This document shows, one piece after another, positions 1 to 5,038 of a stretch of DNA of 5,177 nucleotides; position 1 is the stretch's first letter, and each line of letters begins with the position of its first letter. A model generated the notes under the pieces. It did no database searches and was not told the DNA's origin. It was given only the letters and a program-made list of their open reading frames with translations. The position numbers and the translations under genes are program-made. This stretch comes from Oscillospiraceae bacterium (GTDB lineage Bacteria > Bacillota > Clostridia > Oscillospirales > Ruminococcaceae): NCBI GenBank assembly GCA_019420135.1, contig JAHZHS010000141.1, positions 1 through 5,177 on the forward strand. The letters are read 5' to 3'.

Positions 1-122
1 ATTACACGGCGGCGTCCACCGAACAGGCCGTGCTGCTCCACCGCATGATCGAGGATATCATGGAAATCACCTGCCCGGCTGAGGAAAATAAATCCCCGGC
101 AGCAGAGGCCAAACAGCCGTGA
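1..122 (+). CDS. 3' end of an unidentified protein gene
   Basis: The frame whose codons begin at position 3 is open from the window edge to a TGA at 120-122. It encodes about 39 C-terminal residues: a helical-looking stretch (STEQAVLLHRMIEDIMEI), then a low-complexity tail rich in Ala, Glu, Lys and Pro, ending EAKQP. The codons are GC-rich like the real genes downstream, and a hairpin terminator begins about 30 bases after the stop, which is what a true gene end would look like. No domain or motif is recognisable in so short a piece, so no function is proposed. It converges on the minus-strand GntR gene. Confidence 0.6.
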   Translation, partial: YTAASTEQAVLLHRMIEDIMEITCPAEENKSPAAEAKQP

Positions 123-153
123 GTACGGTCACGATATAAGAATACAGGAATGC

Positions 154-193
154 AAAACGCACATCGGAAAGACGAACATCCGATGTGCGTTTT
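154..193. terminator. Bidirectional intrinsic terminator between convergent genes
   Basis: A perfect 15-bp inverted repeat has arms at 154-168 (AAAACGCACATCGGA) and 179-193 (TCCGATGTGCGTTTT) with a 10-base loop. The plus strand continues with one more T and then GCGTTT, so five Ts follow the GC-rich stem. On the minus strand the same hairpin ends in TTTT. It lies about 30 bases after the stop of the left-hand gene and about 20 bases after the stop of the GntR gene, so it can end both transcripts. The U-tracts are short and partly paired, so efficiency may differ in the two directions. Confidence 0.85.
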
Positions 194-212
194 TGCGTTT
201 GTGGGAAAAAGG

Positions 213-920
213 TCATTCGCAGTAGATCTGCTGTCCGCCCGAGATGGCCTGACCCAGGTATTCGTCGATCCAACGGGCAGCGCCCTCCTGATCCCGGGCA
301 CAGATGCGGTCGTAGAGGGTCTCGGTGTTGCGGCACAGTGCTTCGATGCCGTACAGCCGACAGAACCGGGTCCACAGGGTGATGACCGGAGACTTGAAGG
401 AATAGTAAATCAGGGGAAGAATGCTGTTGCCGCTCACCAGGGCCAGTTCGTGCTGGTAGTTCCAGGCAGCCTCCGCCGCCTGGGCGGGGGTGTCGCATTC
501 GGCGATGGCGGCCAGCAGTTTGCCCAGCTGGTCCAGGTCTTCCTGGGAAGCTCGCCGGATGGTGTTGGAAACCGCCAGATGTTCCAACGCCCGGCGAACC
601 TCCAGAATGGACTGGACCTCCTCGTTGCCCAGAATACCGCCCTGGTATTCCATGATGGCGATGAGGGTATCCAGATTTCCGTGCTGCCGGTAGTCAGCCA
701 CCACCGCGCCCTGCCGGGGATGTATTTCCACGAACCCCTGCTTGGCCAGTTCGGTCATACCGCCGTTGACCACCGCCCGGCTGACCTGCATCTGCTGGGC
801 CAGGTCCCGCTCAGGGGGAAGTTGGGTCCCCACCGGCAGCTCCCCGGACAAAATCATCCCCCGCAGCTGCTGGACAAACAGATCCTTGAGACTGGGGGCC
901 GACAGCTTTTCAAATTCCAT
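213..920 (-). CDS. GntR-family transcriptional regulator, FadR/FCD subfamily
   Basis: The protein has 235 residues, a normal length for FadR-subfamily regulators. Residues about 8-76 form the GntR winged-helix DNA-binding domain, with the characteristic LPPERDLAQQMQVSRAVV segment (34-51), a recognition-helix region, and the wing QGFVEIHPRQGAVVAD (61-76). Residues about 100-230 look like an FCD all-helical effector domain, including VRRALEHLA (108-116) and the YQHELALVSGN signature (155-165). In most FCD proteins a bound metal is held by one Asp and three His. Here His157 is kept, but the Asp expected four residues earlier is Trp153, and the later His positions are not evident (NTETLYDRI and WIDEYLGQ lack them). 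The start at 920 is chosen over upstream in-frame codons because AAAGGAG (928-934) sits 7 bases before it and conserved sequence begins there. The gene is divergent from hypB, so it may regulate that operon as well as itself; this is inference from position. The effector is unknown. Confidence 0.92.
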   Translation of the reverse strand: MEFEKLSAPSLKDLFVQQLRGMILSGELPVGTQLPPERDLAQQMQVSRAVVNGGMTELAKQGFVEIHPRQGAVVADYRQHGNLDTLIAIMEYQGGILGNEEVQSILEVRRALEHLAVSNTIRRASQEDLDQLGKLLAAIAECDTPAQAAEAAWNYQHELALVSGNSILPLIYYSFKSPVITLWTRFCRLYGIEALCRNTETLYDRICARDQEGAARWIDEYLGQAISGGQQIYCE

Positions 921-927
921 TCTGGCA

Positions 928-934
928 CTCCTTT
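928..934 (-). promoter_or_regulatory. Ribosome binding site of the GntR gene
   Basis: Read on the minus strand this is AAAGGAG, 7 bases before the ATG at 920-918. It decides the start: the frame stays open upstream to about 1013, but that extension has no comparable ribosome site, crosses the candidate promoter, and does not look like regulator sequence. Confidence 0.8.
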
Positions 935-943
935 CTGGGCTGT

Positions 944-958
944 TGTGGCTATACCACA
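944..958. promoter_or_regulatory. Candidate FadR-type operator
   Basis: The inverted repeat TGTGG-CTATA-CCACA is perfect in its 5-bp arms. Its core, TGGCTATACCA on the plus strand or TGGTATAGCCA on the minus strand, is one base per strand from the TNGTNNNACNA pattern known for FadR-subfamily GntR proteins. On the minus strand a second TGGTAT half-site lies just upstream (TGGTATGTGGTAT). The site falls between the proposed GntR transcription start (about 964) and its ribosome site, where a bound repressor would block transcription. Autoregulation is inferred from position and similarity to the consensus. Confidence 0.5.
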
Positions 959-965
959 TACCATG

Positions 966-1013
966 CCTTGATTTTATCATACAATTCGCCCAATAAAAAG
1001 CCCTTGATTTCAT
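966..1013. repeat. Short direct repeat pair in the divergent region
   Basis: CCTTGATTTTAT (966-977) and CCTTGATTTCAT (1002-1013) match at 11 of 12 bases and start 36 bp apart. The first copy overlaps the candidate -10 of the GntR gene. They could be binding sites for a regulator, but AT-rich 12-mers can recur by chance. Confidence 0.35.
971..999 (-). promoter_or_regulatory. Candidate promoter of the GntR gene
   Basis: On the minus strand TGATAAAAT (979-971) fits an extended -10 element (TGn followed by TAAAAT). Seventeen bases upstream is TTTTTA (999-994), a weak -35. Transcription would begin near 964, giving a leader of about 44 bases that contains the operator-like repeat. The poor -35 makes this tentative. 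Confidence 0.4.
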
Positions 1014-1039
1014 GGTTTTTCTGAATCTGCGCGGCTTTG

Positions 1040-1069
1040 TTGACCGTATTGCCCGGGCGGTGTTAAACT
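1040..1069 (+). promoter_or_regulatory. Candidate promoter of the hypB operon
   Basis: TTGACC (1040-1045) is one base from the consensus -35. After an 18-base spacer comes TAAACT (1064-1069), a four-of-six -10 preceded by TGT, giving an extended -10 arrangement. The spacer contains the 8-base palindrome GCCCGGGC (1051-1058). Transcription would start near 1076, about 66 bases before the hypB start. It is the best plus-strand promoter candidate between the two divergent genes. Confidence 0.55.
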
Positions 1070-1080
1070 ATTCACAATAG
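1068..1080. promoter_or_regulatory. Inverted repeat over the hypB -10 and start point
   Basis: CTATT-CAC-AATAG is a perfect 5-bp inverted repeat with a 3-base centre. It overlaps the end of the proposed -10 and the likely transcription start, a common operator position. It does not resemble the FadR-type consensus, so if functional it would be read by another regulator. The arms are short, so chance is possible. Confidence 0.3.
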
Positions 1081-1087
1081 AAGGAAA

Positions 1088-1121
1088 TTTCTGCCATACA
1101 GAAAATCTGCTCGTGGCAGAG
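1088..1121 (+). promoter_or_regulatory. hypB leader with mutually exclusive hairpins
   Basis: Two small hairpins can form: TTTCTG/CAGAAA (1088-1093 with 1099-1104, 5-base loop) and TCTGC/GCAGA (1106-1110 with 1116-1120, 5-base loop). A competing longer-range pairing joins TCTGCCA (1090-1096) to TGGCAGA (1114-1120). All end just before the AAAGGA ribosome site at 1128. No U-tract follows, so this is not a terminator. Any control would act on translation or mRNA stability; no known riboswitch class is recognised. Confidence 0.3.
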
Positions 1122-1127
1122 CCAGAG

Positions 1128-1133
1128 AAAGGA
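1128..1133 (+). promoter_or_regulatory. Ribosome binding site that sets the hypB start
   Basis: AAAGGA lies 8 bases before the GTG at 1142. The ATG at 1133 overlaps the last base of this site and could not use it. The 10-base string GAGAAAGGAT here is repeated exactly before the oxidoreductase gene, also 8 bases from its start, supporting the choice. Confidence 0.75.
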
Positions 1134-1141
1134 TGCTTGTT

Positions 1142-1822
1142 GTGGACAAGGTGAAAGTACTGGAAATCAAACAGAGCGTGTTTGCATCCAACGACCGCCA
1201 GGCCGATGAGATGCGCCGCCAGCTGAAAGAAAAAGGCGTATTCCTGCTCAACCTCATGTCCTCCCCGGGGTCGGGCAAGACCAGCACCCTGCGCCGCACC
1301 ATCGAGGCGCTGAAAGAGGAACTGCGCATCGGCGTCATGGAGGCGGACATCGACTCGGATGTGGATGCCCGGGCCATTGCCGAGACCGGCGCCAAGGCCA
1401 TCCAGCTGCACACCGGCGGCATGTGCCATCTGGACGCCGACATGACACGCCAGGGTCTGGAAGGTCTGGGGCTGGAGGATGTGGACCTGGCCATTCTGGA
1501 AAATGTGGGCAACCTGGTCTGCCCGGCGGAGTTTGACACCGGCGCGGTGAAAAACGCCATGATTCTCTCTGTGCCGGAGGGCCATGACAAGCCCCTGAAA
1601 TACCCGCTGATGTTCACCATCTGTGATGTGGTCTTGGTGAACAAGATCGACGTCATGCCCTACTTTGACTTTGACATGGACAAATGCCGGGAGTACGTCC
1701 ACATGCGCAATCCCAATGCCAGAATCATTCCCATCTCCGCCCGCACCGGCGAAGGCATCGACCAGTGGGCCAACTGGCTGCGCACCGAGGTGGCGGCCTG
1801 GAAAAATACAGACAACCGGTAA
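1142..1822 (+). CDS. hypB: HypB, GTPase for nickel insertion
   Basis: HypB is a cytoplasmic SIMIBI-class GTPase that, with HypA, delivers nickel to [NiFe]-hydrogenase (or to other nickel enzymes in some bacteria). The protein has 226 residues when begun at the GTG, typical for HypB without N-terminal extensions. Motifs are in order: the P-loop SPGSGKT (41-47); EADIDSDVDA (67-76), resembling the family's switch I region; GGMCHLDADM (92-101); ENVGNLVCPAEFD (120-132); the guanine-specificity motif NKID (167-170); and ISARTGEGID (198-207). Cys95, His96 and Cys127 match the conserved G-domain metal site, with the same 32-residue cysteine spacing as in E. coli HypB. Neither the N-terminal CxxCGC nickel site of E. 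coli nor a His-rich nickel-storage stretch is present. It is the first gene of the set, 29 bases before the oxidoreductase gene. No hydrogenase gene is visible, so the target enzyme is unknown. Confidence 0.96.
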   Translation: MDKVKVLEIKQSVFASNDRQADEMRRQLKEKGVFLLNLMSSPGSGKTSTLRRTIEALKEELRIGVMEADIDSDVDARAIAETGAKAIQLHTGGMCHLDADMTRQGLEGLGLEDVDLAILENVGNLVCPAEFDTGAVKNAMILSVPEGHDKPLKYPLMFTICDVVLVNKIDVMPYFDFDMDKCREYVHMRNPNARIIPISARTGEGIDQWANWLRTEVAAWKNTDNR

Positions 1823-1837
1823 ACAACCCGTGATGAG

Positions 1838-1843
1838 AAAGGA
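1838..1843 (+). promoter_or_regulatory. Ribosome binding site that sets the oxidoreductase start
   Basis: AAAGGA lies 8 bases before the ATG at 1852. The in-frame ATG at 1846 is only 2 bases away, too close for normal initiation, so the protein is taken to begin MSQTHF rather than MTMSQTHF. Confidence 0.7.
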
Positions 1844-1851
1844 TAATGACC

Positions 1852-4620
1852 ATGAGTCAGACCCATTTCCCCCTGGATGAGAGCAAACTGCCCTTCAAGA
1901 TTCCCAAGGACGAAAAGCCCCGGGAAAAGATCCTCAAACTGGGCCAGATGATCACCGACCGCATCCCGGCCAAACTACGCCCCCTCACCGTGGACGACCC
2001 GGAGTACTGGGGCCTGGCGGGGCTGGTCACCGACGAGATGGCCGATGTGGCCCTCAAGATGAAGGTACGCAAGCCCATGACCCTGCCCGAACTGGTCAAG
2101 GCCACCGGCAAGCCTGCCGAGGAGCTGGAACCCCTGCTCTACCAGATGAGCTATGTGGGCCTTCTGGAATACAACTGGGAAAACGATCGCCACGAAAAGC
2201 AGTATGTTCTGCCTATGTTCGTGCCGGGCAGTGCCGAGTTCTTCAACATGCAGAAGAGCCAGATCCAGGACCATCCCGAAGTCACCGCCTTCTTTGAGCG
2301 GATGACCTTCCTGCCGTTGGAGCACATCACCGCCATGGTCCCGCCAGGAGGCGCCGGCATCGGCATGCACGTCATCCCGGTGGAGAAGGCCATCGAGACC
2401 GAGAACCCGTCGGTGGACATCGAGCATATTTCCCACTGGCTGAAAAAGTACGACGGCACATATGCCGCCAGCCCCTGCTCCTGCCGTATGTCCCGTGCCC
2501 GCATGGGGGAGGGCTGCGGCGATGACCCGGAGGACTGGTGCATCGGCGTGGGCGATATGGCCGACTACCTGGTGGAGACCAAGAAAGGCCACTATGTGGA
2601 CTACGACGAGGTCATGCGCATCCTCAAGCGTGCCGAGGACAACGGCTTTGTCCACCAGATCACCAACATCGACGGCGAGAACAAGATCTTCGCCATCTGC
2701 AACTGCAATGTGAACATCTGCAACGCCTTACGCACCAGCCAGCTGTTCAACACCCCCAACATGAGCCGCTCCGCCTATGTGGCCCATGTCACCCCGGAAA
2801 ACTGCGTGGCCTGCGGTCGCTGCGTGGAATACTGCCCCGCCGGCGCAGTTAAGCTGGGCCAGAAACTCTGCACCACCCACGGCCCGGTGGAATATCCCCG
2901 CCAGGAACTGCCCGACAAGGTCAAGTGGGGCCCCGAAAAGTGGGACATCGACTACCGGGATAAAAACCGCATCAACTGTTATGACACCGGCACCGCGCCC
3001 TGCAAGACGGCCTGCCCCGCCCACATTGCGGTGCAGGGCTACCTGAAGATGGCAGCCCAGGGCCGCTATACCGAGGCCCTGGCCCTCATCAAGCGGGAAA
3101 ATCCCTTCCCGGCGGTGTGCGGCCGCGTCTGCAACCGCCGCTGCGAGGATGCCTGCACCCGCGGTACTGTGGACCAGGCGGTGGCTATCGATGAAGTCAA
3201 GAAGTTCATCGCCCAGAAAGATCTGGAAGCAGCTACCCGCTATGTCCCGCCCATCAATCCTCCGTCCAACCGGGGCGGCTTTGAGGAAAAGATCGCCATC
3301 GTCGGCGCCGGCCCGGCGGGTCTGTCCTGCGCCTACTATCTGGCCGAAAAAGGTTACCATCCCACCGTCTTTGAAAAGAACAAGAAGCCCGGCGGCATGC
3401 TGACCTACGGCATCCCCTCCTACAAGCTGGAAAAAGACGTGGTGGAGGCCGAGATCGACATCATCCGCCAGATGGGCGTGGAGATCCGCTGCGGCGTGGA
3501 GGTCGGCAAGGACGTGACGCTGGATGAGCTGCGCGCCCAGGGCTACAAGGCCTTCTATGTGGCCATCGGCTGCCAGGGCGGCCGCAAGGCCGGCGTCCCT
3601 GGGGAGGATGCCCCCAACGTGGTCACCGCTGTGGACTTCCTCCATAAGGTGAACGAAGGGGAGAAGATTGCCCTCAACGGCAAGATCGTCGTGGTGGGCG
3701 GCGGCAATGTGGCCATCGATGTGGTGCGCTCCGGCCTGCGCTGCGGCGCAACGGCAGCAGATATGTACTGCCTGGAAGCCCGGGAGCAGATGCCTGCCAC
3801 TCCTGCCGAGATCGCCGAGGCCGAGGAGGACGGAGCTGTCGTCCACTGCGGCTGGGGTCCCAAAGAGATCCTCACCAAGGACGGCAAGGCAGTAGGGGTG
3901 GTGTTCAAGCGCTGCGTGTCGGTCTACGATGCCGAGGGCAAGTTCGCTCCCACCTACGATGACAACGATACTGTCACGGTGGACTGCGACTATGTATTCC
4001 TGAGTATTGGCCAGAGCATCCAGTGGGGCGGCCTGCTGGAAGGCTCCCAGGTGGAGCTGAGCCGCGGCGGCCGTGTGGTGGCCGACGCTCTGACCTACCA
4101 GACGGCACAGCCCGACGTGTTTGTGGGCGGCGACGTCTACACCGGGCCAAAGTTTGCCATTGACGCCATCGCGGCAGGCAAGGAGGGCGCTGTGTCCATC
4201 CATCGGTTTGTCCAGCCCAACACCAGCATGACCATCGGCCGCAACCGGCGGGATTTCATCCAGCTGAACAAGGACGATCTGGCGCTGGAAAGCTACGATA
4301 CCACCGCCCGCCAGACGGCAGGCATGGCCAAGGACATCGACTACCATCACTCCTTCCGGGACGGACACCTCACCTTTACCGAGGAGCAGGTGAAGAAGGA
4401 AACCGCCCGCTGCCTGGGCTGCGGCGCCTCGGTGGTGGACCCCAACAAGTGCATCGGCTGCGGCGTCTGCACCACCAAGTGCGAGTTCGACGCCATCCAT
4501 CTCTACCGCGAGCGTCCCGAGTGCAGCACCATGGTGCGCAGCGAGGACAAGTTCAAGGCCATTCTACCCTATATGATCAAGCGGGAGATCAAGATCCGTT
4601 TTGGCAAGAAGGACGATTGA
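1852..4620 (+). CDS. Multidomain Fe-S/FAD NAD(P)-dependent oxidoreductase, GltD/NfnB-like
   Basis: The 922-residue protein appears soluble, with no signal peptide or membrane segment evident. Residues 1-200 include a possible winged-helix-like segment (about 76-107). A cysteine-rich part follows: C209, C211, C222, C230, C283, C285 and C290. C318, C321, C324 and C328 form a classical [4Fe-4S] ferredoxin motif followed by Pro. Residues about 370-470 are the Fe-S helical domain found at the N-terminus of GltD and dihydropyrimidine dehydrogenase (C376, C384, C388; C423, C427, C431, C435). Residues about 480-780 are the FAD/NAD(P) part: FAD Rossmann motif GAGPAG (485-490) with E508, PGGMLTYGIP, a second nucleotide motif GGGNVAIDVVR (616-626), and FVGGD (757-761). 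The C-terminus has CLGC (854-857) and a ferredoxin motif (C867, C870, C873, C877). The likely reaction is NAD(P)H-linked electron transfer through FAD and several [4Fe-4S] clusters; the partner is unknown. GltD proper is about 480 residues and lacks both end regions. No glutamate synthase large subunit lies nearby, so gltD is not assigned. Its place between hypB and hypA suggests a link to a nickel enzyme. Confidence 0.9.
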   Translation: MSQTHFPLDESKLPFKIPKDEKPREKILKLGQMITDRIPAKLRPLTVDDPEYWGLAGLVTDEMADVALKMKVRKPMTLPELVKATGKPAEELEPLLYQMSYVGLLEYNWENDRHEKQYVLPMFVPGSAEFFNMQKSQIQDHPEVTAFFERMTFLPLEHITAMVPPGGAGIGMHVIPVEKAIETENPSVDIEHISHWLKKYDGTYAASPCSCRMSRARMGEGCGDDPEDWCIGVGDMADYLVETKKGHYVDYDEVMRILKRAEDNGFVHQITNIDGENKIFAICNCNVNICNALRTSQLFNTPNMSRSAYVAHVTPENCVACGRCVEYCPAGAVKLGQKLCTTHGPVEYPRQELPDKVKWGPEKWDIDYRDKNRINCYDTGTAPCKTACPAHIAVQGYLKMAAQGRYTEALALIKRENPFPAVCGRVCNRRCEDACTRGTVDQAVAIDEVKKFIAQKDLEAATRYVPPINPPSNRGGFEEKIAIVGAGPAGLSCAYYLAEKGYHPTVFEKNKKPGGMLTYGIPSYKLEKDVVEAEIDIIRQMGVEIRCGVEVGKDVTLDELRAQGYKAFYVAIGCQGGRKAGVPGEDAPNVVTAVDFLHKVNEGEKIALNGKIVVVGGGNVAIDVVRSGLRCGATAADMYCLEAREQMPATPAEIAEAEEDGAVVHCGWGPKEILTKDGKAVGVVFKRCVSVYDAEGKFAPTYDDNDTVTVDCDYVFLSIGQSIQWGGLLEGSQVELSRGGRVVADALTYQTAQPDVFVGGDVYTGPKFAIDAIAAGKEGAVSIHRFVQPNTSMTIGRNRRDFIQLNKDDLALESYDTTARQTAGMAKDIDYHHSFRDGHLTFTEEQVKKETARCLGCGASVVDPNKCIGCGVCTTKCEFDAIHLYRERPECSTMVRSEDKFKAILPYMIKREIKIRFGKKDD
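4609..4613 (+). promoter_or_regulatory. hypA ribosome site inside the oxidoreductase gene
   Basis: AAGGA lies in the last codons of the oxidoreductase gene, 8 bases before the hypA ATG. With only one base between the TGA and ATG, translation of the two genes is probably coupled. Confidence 0.75.
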
Positions 4621-4621
4621 T

Positions 4622-5014
4622 ATGCACGAACTGGGAATTGTCTTTCATATCATCCGCAGCGTGGAGGAAGTAGGCCGCCAAAACGGGGTCAGTCGGGTCA
4701 ACACGGTGACACTGGAACTGGGCGAAGTATCCGGCGTTCTGGAGGATTATCTCCAGGACTGCTGGAACTGGGCGGCCTCCAAGTCGGACATGCTGCGGGG
4801 AGCAAAATTGCAGGTGGAAATGATCCCTGCAAAGACGCTCTGCGAGGATTGCGGATGCATCTATCCCACGGTAGCCCACGGCCGCACCTGCCCTGAATGC
4901 GGCAGTGGAAAGACGCACCTGATCCAGGGCAACGAAACCATGATCCGGGATATTACAGTGCCCGAGGAGGACGCGGCGGAGGCGCCGGAGTCGTCTGCAG
5001 AGAAGGCTCTGTAA
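4622..5014 (+). CDS. hypA: HypA, nickel metallochaperone
   Basis: HypA binds nickel at its N-terminus and works with HypB to load [NiFe]-hydrogenase; a structural zinc shapes the fold. The protein begins MHELGIV, giving the invariant His2 nickel ligand. That requires initiation at 4622 rather than at the in-frame TTG at 4601, because an N-terminal extension would bury this site. The zinc site is two CxxC pairs, C74/C77 and C90/C93, followed by the typical GNETMIRDI segment (103-111). The protein is 130 residues against the usual 113-118. The excess is an acidic, Ala-rich tail (about 114-130, PEEDAAEAPESSAEKAL) that is probably disordered. The start codon lies one base after the oxidoreductase stop, so they are almost certainly co-transcribed. 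The metal ligands are intact, so it should be functional. Confidence 0.95.
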   Translation: MHELGIVFHIIRSVEEVGRQNGVSRVNTVTLELGEVSGVLEDYLQDCWNWAASKSDMLRGAKLQVEMIPAKTLCEDCGCIYPTVAHGRTCPECGSGKTHLIQGNETMIRDITVPEEDAAEAPESSAEKAL

Positions 5015-5023
5015 AAAATACGC

Positions 5024-5030
5024 AAGGAGG
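5024..5030 (+). promoter_or_regulatory. Strong ribosome site of the last gene
   Basis: AAGGAGG is a near-perfect match to the anti-Shine-Dalgarno sequence, 8 bases before the ATG at 5039. It is the strongest ribosome site in the operon and supports the small partial frame after it as a real gene. Confidence 0.75.
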
Positions 5031-5038
5031 AATCTTGT

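Noticed and set aside
150..971. A 273-codon plus-strand frame opposite the GntR gene
   Set aside because: It begins inside the terminator hairpin and lies opposite a clear winged-helix regulator; the product has no motif.
921..1013. An upstream extension of the GntR protein by 31 residues
   Set aside because: The added sequence does not resemble regulator N-termini, lacks a good ribosome site, and would cover the candidate promoter and operator.
1088..1121. A transcription attenuator or known riboswitch in the hypB leader
   Set aside because: The stems are short, no U-tract follows, and no known riboswitch core is visible.
1133..1135. ATG as the hypB start
   Set aside because: It overlaps the AAAGGA site, leaving no spacing; GTG at 1142 has an 8-base spacing and fits the HypB N-terminus.
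1010..1702. A 230-codon minus-strand frame opposite hypB
   Set aside because: It overlaps almost all of hypB, shows no motif, and runs through the promoter region; it is a shadow of hypB.
1975..2655. A 226-codon minus-strand frame opposite the start of the oxidoreductase gene
   Set aside because: Composition is His/Gly/Val-rich with no recognisable fold, and it lies wholly inside a well-supported gene.
2728..4500. A 590-codon open frame on the minus strand opposite the oxidoreductase gene
   Set aside because: It is a mirror of GC-rich codons in the real gene. The product is an Ala/Gly/His/Val-rich string without domains, and the opposite strand carries clear Fe-S and nucleotide motifs.
1852..4620. 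Naming the oxidoreductase gltD or nfnB
   Set aside because: Only the middle part matches those proteins. The 300-residue N-terminal region and C-terminal ferredoxin motif are extra, and no glutamate synthase large subunit or nfnA partner is nearby.
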